This document shows, in pieces, positions 33,304-43,452 of a stretch of 49,875 bases of DNA. Every line of letters starts with the position of its first letter. Within the stretch, counting starts at the first letter, position 1. This DNA is from Halieaceae bacterium (GTDB lineage Bacteria > Pseudomonadota > Gammaproteobacteria > Pseudomonadales > Halieaceae), in assembly GCA_018666295.1 (NCBI GenBank), contig JABIZW010000208.1:1-49875 (forward strand), written 5' to 3'. Made by a program: the position numbers and the translations under genes. Below the pieces are notes generated by a model. It did not search any database, was not told the origin of the DNA, and worked only from the letters and a program-made list of their open reading frames with translations.

Positions 33304-34590
33304 ATGGCTTTTTTTCAGGATCTGAAAGCGCGAGGCTTGGTCTTTCAGACCACGGGCGACGAGCAGTTTGAGGCGTGGCTGTCTGACAAGCCTAGGATCT
33401 TATATTGCGGGTTTGACCCCACCGCCGACAGTTTGCACATTGGCTCGCTCGTTCCTTTGCTGATGCTAAGACGCTTTCAGCTGGCGGGCCATACGCCCAT
33501 TGCACTGGTAGGTGGCGCGACGGGTTTGATTGGCGACCCCAGCTTTAAGGCCCATGAGCGCGCCTTGAATACACCTGACGTGGTGTCGAAGTGGGTGAGT
33601 CGGCTAAGAACACAAATGTCTCAGTTTTTATCGTTTGAGGGTGACGCCTCTGCCGTCATGGCCAATAACCTTGATTGGACGGCAAACGTCGACGTACTGA
33701 CGTTTTTGAGAGACGTCGGTAAGCACTTTTCGGTGAACAACATGATTGCGAAGGAGTCGGTCAAACAACGTATTGAGCGAGAGGGCGCTGGCATTAGTTT
33801 CACTGAATTTACGTACATGATTTTGCAGTCATTTGATTTTGCCGAGCTGAACAAGCGCTACGGATGTGAGCTTCAAATTGGCGGCTCTGACCAGTGGGGA
33901 AATATTACGGGTGGGGTGGACTTAACGCGCAGAATGAACAGTGCGCAAGTTCAAGGTCTGACAATGCCCTTGGTGACTAAAGCCGATGGGACGAAGTTTG
34001 GTAAGACTGAGTCAGGCACCATTTGGCTGGACGCTAAAAAGACCTCACCTTATGCGTTTTACCAATTCTGGCTGAGCACTGCTGATGCTGACGTGTACAC
34101 CTTCTTGAAGTACTTCACGTTCCTGTCGGTCAGCGATATTGACGCCTTAGAGCAGGAAGATGCTGAGCGTGAGGGTCGACCTCAAGCACAAATGGTGCTC
34201 GCACAAGAGGTCACGCGCTTAGTGCATACCGACGTCGGGCTTGAGGCGGCAGAGCGGATTACTCAGGCAATGTTTAACGGTGAAGAGGGCGCATTGTCTG
34301 AGTCTGATTTAGCCCAGTTGAGTCTGGATGGACTGCCCAGTAGCACTGTCGCCAGAGCAGAATTACCGGCAACGCTAACGCAACTTTTAACTGATGCCGG
34401 CATGGTTACCTCAGGCAAGCAGGTCAAGGATGCACTGGGGAGATCGGCGGTGGTGATTAATGGGAAGCCGGTTTCAGTGGACGATAATGCTAATCCGCAA
34501 AAATGCTTTGCAATCGACAGTGCGATGCACGGGCAGTACTTCATCACCCGGCTGGGCAAAAAGAAGGTGCATTTATTTACTGTTGTCTGA
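33304..34590 (+). CDS. tyrS: Tyrosyl-tRNA synthetase
   Basis: YCGFDPTADSLHIGSLVPLLMLRRFQLAGHTPIALVGGATGLIGDPS...KFGKTESGTIWLD; C-terminal S4 domain. Confidence 0.97.
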   Translation: MAFFQDLKARGLVFQTTGDEQFEAWLSDKPRILYCGFDPTADSLHIGSLVPLLMLRRFQLAGHTPIALVGGATGLIGDPSFKAHERALNTPDVVSKWVSRLRTQMSQFLSFEGDASAVMANNLDWTANVDVLTFLRDVGKHFSVNNMIAKESVKQRIEREGAGISFTEFTYMILQSFDFAELNKRYGCELQIGGSDQWGNITGGVDLTRRMNSAQVQGLTMPLVTKADGTKFGKTESGTIWLDAKKTSPYAFYQFWLSTADADVYTFLKYFTFLSVSDIDALEQEDAEREGRPQAQMVLAQEVTRLVHTDVGLEAAERITQAMFNGEEGALSESDLAQLSLDGLPSSTVARAELPATLTQLLTDAGMVTSGKQVKDALGRSAVVINGKPVSVDDNANPQKCFAIDSAMHGQYFITRLGKKKVHLFTVV

Positions 34591-34620
34591 GTAGGCAGCG
34601 CAACTGAGAGTCCGGATGCA

Positions 34621-35139
34621 GTGAAGCAGCTTCATTTGATTCGTCATGCAAAGTCTTCGTGGGATGACCCGTCACTGGGTGACCATCAGCGACCACTCAA
34701 TGCGCGCGGTCAGCAGGCAAGCGTGCTCATGGGGACAGCAATGTCGGTGTACTTAAAAGACACCCCCGCCGTATTTGTAAGCAGCGCCGTTCGCGCGCAA
34801 CAGACATTTCAAGGCCTTGTGAGCGGCTGGACCGCACTTGAGGGAACAGTGTCGACAACCGATGACCGGCTGTACACATTCGACGCTCATGACCTTATCG
34901 CTTGGCTGTCAGAGGCGGATGACCGTTTAGATAATATGGCGGTTATTGGCCACAACCCAGCCCTGTCGGCGCTTGCCCGATTACTCTATCCCCAGTTGAT
35001 GCTCAGTCGTCTTCCCACCGCGGCTTGGCTGTGGTTGAGGTTTGACAGTGTTGCGTGGCGTTCGTTGGTTGATTCTCCTACAAACGCAGCGCTTGTGCGT
35101 CTGTGCACGCCCAAAAACGTGGTGGAACAACAGTCATGA
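34621..35139 (+). CDS. SixA-like histidine phosphatase
   Basis: MKQLHLIRHAKSSWDDPSLGDHQRPLNARGQQ RHG motif...VIGHNPALSALARLL. Confidence 0.9.
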   Translation: MKQLHLIRHAKSSWDDPSLGDHQRPLNARGQQASVLMGTAMSVYLKDTPAVFVSSAVRAQQTFQGLVSGWTALEGTVSTTDDRLYTFDAHDLIAWLSEADDRLDNMAVIGHNPALSALARLLYPQLMLSRLPTAAWLWLRFDSVAWRSLVDSPTNAALVRLCTPKNVVEQQS

Positions 35140-36152
35140 CACCTGTGATTTTCGGCCTAGAGGGCCTGTCCTTAACCCGTATAGAGCGCGATTTTTTCAA
35201 AGAAACTCGTCCGTTTGGCTTTATTTTATTTGGCCGAAATATTGCCGATCGTCAGCAGTTACAACGATTAACCGGTGAACTGCGTGCGCTAACGGGTAAC
35301 GATCAACTCCCTGTACTGATCGACCAAGAGGGCGGGCGAGTGGCTCGCATGCAAGCACCCCAATGGGCGGCCTATCCACCCGCCGCCACGTTTGAGGCGC
35401 TCTACCGCCGCAACCGAGACTGGGGTTTGGAGGCTTGCACTCTGAATTACGAGGCGCTTGCGCTTGATTTGGCCGAGGTGGGTCTATCCGTGGCCTGCGC
35501 GCCCGTGCTGGATGTCCCCGTGATGAACGCCCACGATGTCATTGGCGATCGCGCGTTTTCTCAGGATTCGTCCTCGGTGGCCGCGCTTGGGCGTGCTTGC
35601 TTGGCAGGATTAAGCGCCGGCGGTGTCGAGGGAGTCATTAAGCATATTCCCGGTCATGGTCGTTCTGTTGTTGACTCGCACCTGGAACTGCCCCGCGTCG
35701 TTGCTGACCAAACGGAGCTTGAGCGAGATTTGGCGCCGTTTAAGGCGCTCAATGACGCCAGTATGGCGATGACGGCCCATGTCATTTACGAGGCATGGGA
35801 TTCTCAGCACTGTGCGACGCTGTCCGAGGACGTCATCGGTCGCGTGATTCGCAGGACCGTTGGGTTCGACGGCTTGCTCATGACAGACGACCTAGACATG
35901 AAGGCTCTTTCGGGTGACATCGGTGATTTGGCGGCCCAGTCGCAAGCAGCTGGGTGTGATGTTGTATTGAATTGCTGGGGTAAGATGAGCGACATGGAGT
36001 CCATCGTTAAAAAAATGAGGACGCCGACACCTCAGACGCTCACACGAATGCGTCGGGTAAACGACCGCCTGGCCAAGGCGTCGAGTTCGGTGACGATTAG
36101 CGAGCGGCAACGTGCACTGACAGCTCGGCGTGATGCACTGTTAGCGTCGTAG
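35136..36152 (+). CDS. nagZ: Beta-N-acetylhexosaminidase NagZ
   Basis: GH3: LIDQEGGRVARMQAPQW...GVEGVIKHIPGHGRSVVDSHLELPRV...LLMTDDLDMKAL; start probably MTPVIFGLEG, ATGA overlap with the sixA-like gene. Confidence 0.95.
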   Translation: MTPVIFGLEGLSLTRIERDFFKETRPFGFILFGRNIADRQQLQRLTGELRALTGNDQLPVLIDQEGGRVARMQAPQWAAYPPAATFEALYRRNRDWGLEACTLNYEALALDLAEVGLSVACAPVLDVPVMNAHDVIGDRAFSQDSSSVAALGRACLAGLSAGGVEGVIKHIPGHGRSVVDSHLELPRVVADQTELERDLAPFKALNDASMAMTAHVIYEAWDSQHCATLSEDVIGRVIRRTVGFDGLLMTDDLDMKALSGDIGDLAAQSQAAGCDVVLNCWGKMSDMESIVKKMRTPTPQTLTRMRRVNDRLAKASSSVTISERQRALTARRDALLAS

Positions 36153-36236
36153 GCGCCGAGTCAATTGATGATGGATGGCCTTTATGAATCTAAACCATCC
36201 CAGCATTTTTAAGTCGATGAGAAGAGACTGACACGA

Positions 36237-36551
36237 ATGAAGACTGAAATGACCTCTGTTGTGAGGAGAATTGCACGGCTCGGCCTAGGGGTTGGCCTCA
36301 TCGTATTGTCGTCTGGATGTGCGTCGCCGATCGACCTGCTCACCACCAAGCCCAGCGCTCAATCGGGTGCGACAGGGGTGACAACTCAAACGAATACCTG
36401 TGAAACGCCGCGTCCGCGGATTTGCACCATGGAGTACAAGCCCGTCTGTGCCGTCATGGCGTCAGGCTTAATAAGGACGTACCCTTCGGCTTGTAATGCC
36501 TGTGCTGACGTTTCTGTCAGTGAGTGGCGGCCCGAACCCTGCGAGGAGTAA
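36237..36551 (+). CDS. Putative lipoprotein with Kazal-like Cys-rich domain
   Basis: Lipobox VLSSGC; CETPRPRICTMEYKPVCAVMASGLIRTYPSACNACADVSVSEWRPEPC, six Cys in Kazal-like spacing. Confidence 0.65.
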   Translation: MKTEMTSVVRRIARLGLGVGLIVLSSGCASPIDLLTTKPSAQSGATGVTTQTNTCETPRPRICTMEYKPVCAVMASGLIRTYPSACNACADVSVSEWRPEPCEE

Positions 36552-36553
36552 AA

Positions 36554-37864
36554 ATGTCATTAACCAATCGAATTTTATTGGCCATGGTCTTGGGAATCGG
36601 TCTGGGGTCGGTGCTTGAAATCACACTGGCGTCCTTGAGCCCCGAGAGTGGACTCTATGGTGTTCTCTACAACGGACTGGTCATGGGCCTGTTTGATGTG
36701 CTTGGCCGCATATTTATTGCGTCGTTGAAGCTTTTGGTCGTACCGCTCGTCTTAGTGTCGCTCATTTGTGGCATGGCTGCCCTGGGGGCCAGCAGTCGTA
36801 TGGGCCCTATCGCGGGTAAGACACTGGGACTTTATTTGGTGACAACCTGTATCGCGGTGACCTTAGGCTTGGCGATTGCCTTGGCGGTCGGACCCGGAGA
36901 GGGCGTCAATGCGGTGGCAAGCTCTGACTTTGTTCCAAAAGAGGCTCCGCCGATCAAAGAAACGCTGATCAATATTTTCCCAACGAACCCGGTTGCGGCG
37001 ATGGCTGAGGGCAATATGCTGCAAGTCATCGTGTTTGCACTGTTGGTTGGGTTTGCCCTGACGCGCGCGGGTGCTGCCGGTGAGCGCTTAATTGCGTGGT
37101 TCCAGGACATGGAAGTCGTCGTCATGAAAATGGTGGGTGTTCTGATAGAGCTGGCACCCTACGGTGTTTTTGCGCTCTTGACTAAGCTGTTTGCGACCAT
37201 GGGATTTGGGACTATCTTTGACCTTGCAGCGTACTTTTTTACCTTGCTGGGCGTCCTTCTTTTCCACGGATTTGTCGTTTACGGTTTGGTACTGCGAACA
37301 CTCACGCCGTTATCACCGTCCATGCTTCGACAAAAAATGCGACGAGTGTGGGCCTTCGCGTTTTCGACATCCTCGTCAGGGGCGACGTTACCCGTAACAT
37401 TGCGAACGGTTGAAAAACGTCTGGGTGTTAATAAGAGCGTTGCCGGATTTGCGGTGCCCCTGGGGGCGACCATCAATATGGATGGGACTGCCATTATGCA
37501 GGGCGTTGCGACCGTCTTTATTGCGCAGGTTTACGGTATTGATCTGACGAGCTCGCAGCTCCTGATGGTGGTGCTCACCGCAACTCTTGCGTCGATTGGA
37601 ACCGCTGCAGTGCCCAGTGCAGGCCTCATTATGCTCTCACTCGTCCTCACGCAAGCAGGGCTTCCAGTAGAGGGGATTGCGCTTATATTGGGTGTTGACC
37701 GACTGCTGGACATGGTGCGAACAGCCGTGAATGTCACAGGCGACGCTACGGTTTCGACGGTGGTGGCCTACCACGAGGGCCAGCTGGACGAAGTGATCTT
37801 CAACGACCCTGATGCGGACCTTGACGAGACCGCGACGGGTGAGTCGTCGGAGACTGCCTCATGA
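36554..37864 (+). CDS. Dicarboxylate/amino acid:cation symporter (DAACS family)
   Basis: SSSGATLPVTLRTVEKRLGVNKSVAGFAVPLGATINMDGTAIMQGVATVFIAQ; start probably MSLTNRILLAM at 36554. Confidence 0.94.
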   Translation: MSLTNRILLAMVLGIGLGSVLEITLASLSPESGLYGVLYNGLVMGLFDVLGRIFIASLKLLVVPLVLVSLICGMAALGASSRMGPIAGKTLGLYLVTTCIAVTLGLAIALAVGPGEGVNAVASSDFVPKEAPPIKETLINIFPTNPVAAMAEGNMLQVIVFALLVGFALTRAGAAGERLIAWFQDMEVVVMKMVGVLIELAPYGVFALLTKLFATMGFGTIFDLAAYFFTLLGVLLFHGFVVYGLVLRTLTPLSPSMLRQKMRRVWAFAFSTSSSGATLPVTLRTVEKRLGVNKSVAGFAVPLGATINMDGTAIMQGVATVFIAQVYGIDLTSSQLLMVVLTATLASIGTAAVPSAGLIMLSLVLTQAGLPVEGIALILGVDRLLDMVRTAVNVTGDATVSTVVAYHEGQLDEVIFNDPDADLDETATGESSETAS

Positions 37865-38511
37865 GCCTGTCCGTTTCGGTTGTTCCCGTGACCCCCTATC
37901 AGCAAAATTGCTCCGTCATTAAGTGCAATGAGACGGGGTTAGCCGCGGTCGTTGATCCCGGTGGCGACATCGATCTGATTCAGGCTGCTATCGAGAAGAT
38001 GGATGCAAAAGTGGAGAAGATTTTGTTGACGCACGGGCATATGGATCATTGCGCTGCGGCTGATGTGCTGAGGAAGCAGTGGGGTGTTCCGATCGAAGGA
38101 CCGGAGGAAGCGGATCGGTTTTGGATTGATAATTTGCCGAAATGGTGTGAGATGTCAGGCTTCCCAACCGCGGAGGCTTTCGAGCCCGATCGGTGGTTAG
38201 TTGATGGAGAGACAGTCACTGTCGGAAATCTTGAGCTCGCCGTCATCCATTGCCCCGGACACACGCCTGGCCACGTTGTTTTCTACGATACAAAACAGCA
38301 GTTTGCGTGGGTTGGTGACGTCATATTTGCGGGCTCTATCGGTCGAACTGACTTCCCGATGGGTAATCATGATCAGTTAATTCATTCGATTAGAGAGAAG
38401 CTTTTTCCCCTTGGGGACAACGTGCAGTTCCTGCCCGGACATGGTCCAGACTCAACGTTTGGGCGCGAACGGGCGTCTAATCCGTTCGTGGCAGATACGC
38501 GTTTTGGTTAG
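37861..38511 (+). CDS. MBL-fold metallo-hydrolase (glyoxalase II-like, YcbL type)
   Basis: LTHGHMDHCAAADVL...IHCPGHTPGHVVFYD...FAGSIGRTDFP...FLPGHGPDSTFGRER. Confidence 0.92.
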   Translation: MSLSVSVVPVTPYQQNCSVIKCNETGLAAVVDPGGDIDLIQAAIEKMDAKVEKILLTHGHMDHCAAADVLRKQWGVPIEGPEEADRFWIDNLPKWCEMSGFPTAEAFEPDRWLVDGETVTVGNLELAVIHCPGHTPGHVVFYDTKQQFAWVGDVIFAGSIGRTDFPMGNHDQLIHSIREKLFPLGDNVQFLPGHGPDSTFGRERASNPFVADTRFG

Positions 38512-38527
38512 TCAATAACGACCAGAA

Positions 38528-39604
38528 TTACACGGCGACAAAGCCTTTCCACGACGCCATGTAATCGATGAATGTAGGGCTCAGTCCTTGACTTGCGAGA
38601 TGGTCGCGCGACACCGGTAAATCCAACATTTTAAAGGCTGGATTTGACAAAGCTTGTGTCGGGAAGTCAGCGTGAACAACGGCTGCTCGACCTATAATGA
38701 CAAAGTCGAGTCCGTGTTCAATCGCACGCTCACAGTCACGCGCCGAATAGAGTTTACCGGCAGCGCCCAGGGCCACACCCTTGCGCGGTAGGTCGGCGAA
38801 AACTTTAAGCAGCGATGCGCCTTGAAACGCCTCGTCACTTGCGTCCTTGAACACATCCCACAGCGACATGTCGAGGTAGTCAATGCGTGGATCGACCAAA
38901 AGATCTGCCGCTAGATCGCGAATTTCCTCTGTCCGCTGGCCAAAACGCTCCGGTGAGAGGCGCACGCCCAGACTGAAGGCCCGACCGCAGGACTGGTTAA
39001 TACCCGCAATAATATCCATAAGAGGCTTCGCACGCTTCTCCGGTGAGCCGCCGTAGGCATCATCACGGCGATTCAACTCAGGGCTTAAGAACTGCGCGAG
39101 TAAATAGCCGTGTGCGCCGTGGAGCTGCACGCCGTCAAAGCCCGCTTTTTGGCAGCGAACAGCGGCCGCTATGCAGTCCTCAATAAACCCCTCAACCTCC
39201 TCAACCGTCATCGCCTTTGATCCCGTGGCCTCATCGTCAGACGGGCACATGGGTGTGTCGTCGCAATAGCTGCCAAGCGCACGCATACCACCATGATGAA
39301 GCTGAACCACCGCGTGACTGCCCTGTGCCTTGATGCCTTGAGCTAAACGCTGGAGACCCTGCGTATGTTGATCGTCGTGGGCGCCTAATTGACCCGGGAA
39401 GCCAACGCCGCGATGTTGTACCGAGGTGGCACAGGTCATGGTCAGACCAAAGCCCCCTTGGGCTCGTCGGGTCAGCCAGTGATATTCATCGTCACTTAAG
39501 ACGCCGTCTGCGCCACTTTGAAGGTTCGTCAAGGCGGCCAACATGTAGCGATTATCGATTGTCGTACCGTTAGCAAAAGTGAATGAAGACGATAAAGCGC
39601 TCAT
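38528..39604 (-). CDS. NADH:flavin oxidoreductase (Old Yellow Enzyme-like)
   Basis: VVQLHHGGMRALG...AAVRCQKAGFDGVQLHGAHGYLLAQFLSPELNRRDDAYGGSPEKRAKPLMDII. Confidence 0.93.
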   Translation of the reverse strand: MSALSSSFTFANGTTIDNRYMLAALTNLQSGADGVLSDDEYHWLTRRAQGGFGLTMTCATSVQHRGVGFPGQLGAHDDQHTQGLQRLAQGIKAQGSHAVVQLHHGGMRALGSYCDDTPMCPSDDEATGSKAMTVEEVEGFIEDCIAAAVRCQKAGFDGVQLHGAHGYLLAQFLSPELNRRDDAYGGSPEKRAKPLMDIIAGINQSCGRAFSLGVRLSPERFGQRTEEIRDLAADLLVDPRIDYLDMSLWDVFKDASDEAFQGASLLKVFADLPRKGVALGAAGKLYSARDCERAIEHGLDFVIIGRAAVVHADFPTQALSNPAFKMLDLPVSRDHLASQGLSPTFIDYMASWKGFVAV

Positions 39605-39618
39605 AAAAACCTCAATAA

Positions 39619-41322
39619 TTAATTTTGGTGTGCAATGCCCGCAAAGACAGTACCGACCACCTTGATTGATCGCAATTGATTTATCGGTACGGACAGGGGG
39701 TCGTGGGAAAGAACGGCGAAATCAGCGGCTTTCCCCGCACGAATGGAGCCGATGCTATTTTCCAGACCTAAAATCCACGCGGCGTCAATCGTAACTGCTT
39801 TCAAGGCGCCCATGCGCGTCATGCGCTCTGCTTGCCCGGTACGTTCCCCCGAGAGATTTTCTCGAGCAACCGCGGTCCACATCAATGTCAGTGGCGACAA
39901 CGGAGCCATAGGACTGTCGGAGTGCAGCCCTATTGGAACTCCTTTCTTTTCGAGTGATCCCAGACGCACCATCTGTGGTCCACGATCAGGTCCAAGCCAG
40001 TCCCCGCTGTACATCTCAGAGAGTATGTAGTGATAGTAGGGGTTGGCAGAAACGGCCGCGCCCAGGGCGGCGAGTTTACGATTTTGGTCTTCGGTACTGT
40101 AGGCAAAGTGCTCAAGCGTCATTCTGTGATCGCGCTTGGGGTTTTTTGCAAGCAGGTATTCTAAGAGCTCAATAAATCGAGCCGTTGCTGCATCTCCGTT
40201 GCTGTGTGCGTGGAGCTGAAAACCTGCGTCCCAAAATCGCTCTGCGAATGCCGTGAGATTAGGAATATCGACCATCCAAACACCGCTGTGACCGTCGAGA
40301 TAACCCGGTGCACCCATTTGAGAGAGCCCAGAAAAGATCGCGCCGTCAATCATGAGTTTGAAGTGGTTGCCCACTACGACACGCTCGGTGTTCAGTGCCT
40401 GCCATTCTCGAACTTCATCGAGGGCCTCTTGAGGCGATTGACCACGGGTCATAAAGTCCGTGATGATCGGCGTGAGCAATACACGCACGCCCACTGGATC
40501 TGAGGCTACGGCGGCTCTCACGGCCTTAATTTCCGCAACCGGGTTACCAAAGATGCCCGTGCCCATGTCGGCGGCAGTAGTGACCCCTGATTCGTGCATC
40601 ATGGCGAGGAAGTTTCGCATGCCACGTCCGTAACGCGTGGGCTCAAATAGGAAACCCATTTTTGGAAATACAGCGCGCAGGCCCAGCTCGTAAAAGTGAC
40701 CTCGCTCCCAGTTGGCACCCTCCTCAATGGCGTCAGCGTCAGCTTCAGTCACGCCGAGTAATGCCCAAGCCGCATCGTTACCCACAATTTCGTGAAAGGA
40801 GCGGTGCCAAATCATGACGGGCGTGTCGCCAAACCAAGCGTTCAAGTCTTCACGCCAGACAGGTCCGTGCCACAGCGGATGGTGACCGAAAGCAATAAAC
40901 GGAATACCGGGCGTATCATTTTCCGCCACCAGCTCGTGCAGTTTTTTACGATAATCTTGGGGTGTTCTAGCGCCAGGGAAATCGCCTGTTGGCAGACGCC
41001 AATCATCCGGGGCAAGAAATGGAAACTGGGTAAGCACTGCAGGTAACGTGGGGTGAACGTGCGGGTCAATAAACCCCGGTGTGATGACTGATTGCTCAAA
41101 CTGCCGATCGATTCTTGCGCTGCGGGCCGTAATTAGGGGTTTGAGTGAGTCGAGCGAACCCACCGCAAGGACCTTCCCGTCCTCGACGGCAACCGCAGTC
41201 GCCTCGGGTAGCGCAGGCTCCATTGTGCGGACAAGCTTGGCGGTGTAGACCACCGTCTCTGCACTCACTGTTTGGATCAGACTCAACAGTGATGACAGCA
41301 TAATTATTGTTATGACGCGCAT
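39619..41322 (-). CDS. Secreted YtcJ-like amidohydrolase
   Basis: Signal peptide; SVITPGFIDPHVHPT...QLHAHSNGDAATARFIELLEYL...LHSDSPMAPLSPLTLMWTAVAREN. Confidence 0.88.
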   Translation of the reverse strand: MRVITIIMLSSLLSLIQTVSAETVVYTAKLVRTMEPALPEATAVAVEDGKVLAVGSLDSLKPLITARSARIDRQFEQSVITPGFIDPHVHPTLPAVLTQFPFLAPDDWRLPTGDFPGARTPQDYRKKLHELVAENDTPGIPFIAFGHHPLWHGPVWREDLNAWFGDTPVMIWHRSFHEIVGNDAAWALLGVTEADADAIEEGANWERGHFYELGLRAVFPKMGFLFEPTRYGRGMRNFLAMMHESGVTTAADMGTGIFGNPVAEIKAVRAAVASDPVGVRVLLTPIITDFMTRGQSPQEALDEVREWQALNTERVVVGNHFKLMIDGAIFSGLSQMGAPGYLDGHSGVWMVDIPNLTAFAERFWDAGFQLHAHSNGDAATARFIELLEYLLAKNPKRDHRMTLEHFAYSTEDQNRKLAALGAAVSANPYYHYILSEMYSGDWLGPDRGPQMVRLGSLEKKGVPIGLHSDSPMAPLSPLTLMWTAVARENLSGERTGQAERMTRMGALKAVTIDAAWILGLENSIGSIRAGKAADFAVLSHDPLSVPINQLRSIKVVGTVFAGIAHQN

Positions 41323-41379
41323 GAGATCCCCCCTTATCGCAGCGACATCATGTCACGAAATGGCAGTCAAGCAGAGCGA

Positions 41380-42789
41380 CTAGCGAAGCACTTTTAGCCA
41401 GTCTCCGGTGCGAGGTTCGCCGCTGGGGTAATAGCCATTAATGAGTCGCAACTGATTTTCCGCGTCGGGCACTCTTATGCCCGAGCTCAGCGAGTCAAAT
41501 GTAGCGCCGCGAGGGACTTGAATGTAATTCAATACGTGACTTTCGCCGCGCTTTTTTTCTTTTGGAAAAAGGGGTCTGAATGACGTGATGATCGTCTTGA
41601 AGGCACTGTCGACTGCATTAAAGTCACCCGCCTCTCCCTCAAATAAGTAGCGAAATCGGTGATCGACGACGCCGAGGCGTTTCTGGTTTCCCGCAGCTGT
41701 TGCGAGCCCCGTTGCGCCCTGTAAGCCTTGGCTCTCAAAGCTTTCTTGCTCATTGACATCACCCGAGGCCAGTGAAGGTAGTGCTACCTCAGGGGTTGCA
41801 TTGGGGTCGATCTTTGCAATTTTAATGGTGAGCATGGCATCTGTGTCCGGCGCACGAGCGATGATTTCTCGCGTTGTTGCACTGACGGTCCAGCCCTCCG
41901 GGTGCTCAAAGGTGAAGTCGAGTTTATTGTGGTAGTAGCGGAGTGGATCGCTTTGCGCTTCAGCGCTGGCGCCGATGACCATGCCGTCAGTTTCACGCCT
42001 AAACCGGCCAGGTAGTTCGGGGTTTTCGGACATCGCGTCAAGGTCGAGCGTGTTGGCTGTCTTGATCACCGTCTGTAGTCTTAGGTCGTTACGCGGGTGA
42101 CTCGCATACAATCCGTGATAAGTTCCAGAGGGTCGTCCAGAGGCTTTTGCCACCGCCTTTTGATAGCGCTCCTGGTCTTTAAGAACCCCAATGACGGATA
42201 ACAGTGCATCTGCGTCATAGCCGCTCTTATGCATAAACTCAGCACCCGCGGCGTCGGCTTCGAGCTCCATATCGCGACCAAACCCTGAGATCAGTTCCGC
42301 CCCATACATATTTGCTGCATCGTACAAGTCACCCGACCCCGTCAGTATCAGTGCGGATACAGCGGCCACTTGGTTGGTGATGGTTTGTGTTTTACGCCGA
42401 GCGTGATGTCGTTCAGTGATATGACCGATCTCATGGGCAATCACTCCGGCCAGCTCTGCTTCGCTGTCGAGATAAGCCAATAGACCGCGATTGATATAAA
42501 TCAAACCGCCGGGTAGAGCGAAGGCATTGATGTCGGGTGAGTCTAACAGTGTGAAGGTAAACTCTTGATCGGGCATGCTTGACGTGCCGACCAACCGGGC
42601 ACCAATTTCATTGACGTAGGCTGCCAGCTCAGGATCATCGTAAATGCCGACATTCTCAATGAGCTTTTCGTGCTCATCGGCGGCTTTCTTGGGCATGCTG
42701 ACCGGTCGCCCACCCACCGTCACTGTGGAGGACCCCGCGCAGCTGGCGAGCAAAGTGGTAATGAACACCGCGGCGATAAGGCGTTTCAT
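41380..42789 (-). CDS. M48-family metalloprotease lipoprotein
   Basis: Lipobox LLASCAG; zinc motif VIAHEIGHITERHHARR; unusual C-terminal half after the protease domain. Confidence 0.92.
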   Translation of the reverse strand: MKRLIAAVFITTLLASCAGSSTVTVGGRPVSMPKKAADEHEKLIENVGIYDDPELAAYVNEIGARLVGTSSMPDQEFTFTLLDSPDINAFALPGGLIYINRGLLAYLDSEAELAGVIAHEIGHITERHHARRKTQTITNQVAAVSALILTGSGDLYDAANMYGAELISGFGRDMELEADAAGAEFMHKSGYDADALLSVIGVLKDQERYQKAVAKASGRPSGTYHGLYASHPRNDLRLQTVIKTANTLDLDAMSENPELPGRFRRETDGMVIGASAEAQSDPLRYYHNKLDFTFEHPEGWTVSATTREIIARAPDTDAMLTIKIAKIDPNATPEVALPSLASGDVNEQESFESQGLQGATGLATAAGNQKRLGVVDHRFRYLFEGEAGDFNAVDSAFKTIITSFRPLFPKEKKRGESHVLNYIQVPRGATFDSLSSGIRVPDAENQLRLINGYYPSGEPRTGDWLKVLR

Positions 42790-42792
42790 GAC

Positions 42793-43452
42793 TCAGGATC
42801 CTGCAGAGAAGTACTGAAGCAACTGGGTGCCCAAACTTTCACACGCGGTATCCTGAACCGGTGCAATGATCGGGATGGGTACAACCACCGCGGGCATGTA
42901 ACTCTGGCCGCTCGTCAGCGCACTCATTTTACCCACCTCTGCGCCGTCGGCGAAGTTCCAGATTGTGGCCTCGTACTCAGACTCGGTGCCCCAAGTGCCA
43001 AATCCGAAGCAACCGGCACCGGTGGGTCCAACCCCGCAGGTCATTGAGCCACTACTGTTGGTCTCCTGCGTGCGTCCGTCAATCCACACCATATAGCTGA
43101 CATTGAGCTCTTGGAGTTTGCCTGCAACGGTAGGTAAGACCATGAGGCGCCCGACACTTTCAATACTCAGTGGCGCGGTTCTGGGTTCAAACCAAGGGTA
43201 TAGAGAATCCACAAACTGCTGTTCGGGAATCACATAGATGCTTTCTGAGCCACGGCTAATGTGCCCGCCAATGCAGTCTATGAAGTCAGGCTCCGTGTCG
43301 TAATCCGGGGCGTGTCGACGACCCAAGACCACTAAACTACCGTCGCGCATACCCGCAGTTGGCGCATCAAAGGTCATCTCGTCAACACTGGCAGTCACAC
43401 AACCGCCGAGCATCGCAACGCTCATCAATAACAAGGGCAAGGCGGACTTCAC
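42793..43452 (-). CDS. Lipoprotein of unknown function
   Basis: Likely GTG start at 43450-43452 (complement), VKSALPLLLMSVAMLGGCVTAS lipobox; 4-nt GTGA overlap with upstream gene; the longer ORF to 43623 is probably spurious. Confidence 0.75.
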   Translation of the reverse strand: MKSALPLLLMSVAMLGGCVTASVDEMTFDAPTAGMRDGSLVVLGRRHAPDYDTEPDFIDCIGGHISRGSESIYVIPEQQFVDSLYPWFEPRTAPLSIESVGRLMVLPTVAGKLQELNVSYMVWIDGRTQETNSSGSMTCGVGPTGAGCFGFGTWGTESEYEATIWNFADGAEVGKMSALTSGQSYMPAVVVPIPIIAPVQDTACESLGTQLLQYFSAGS

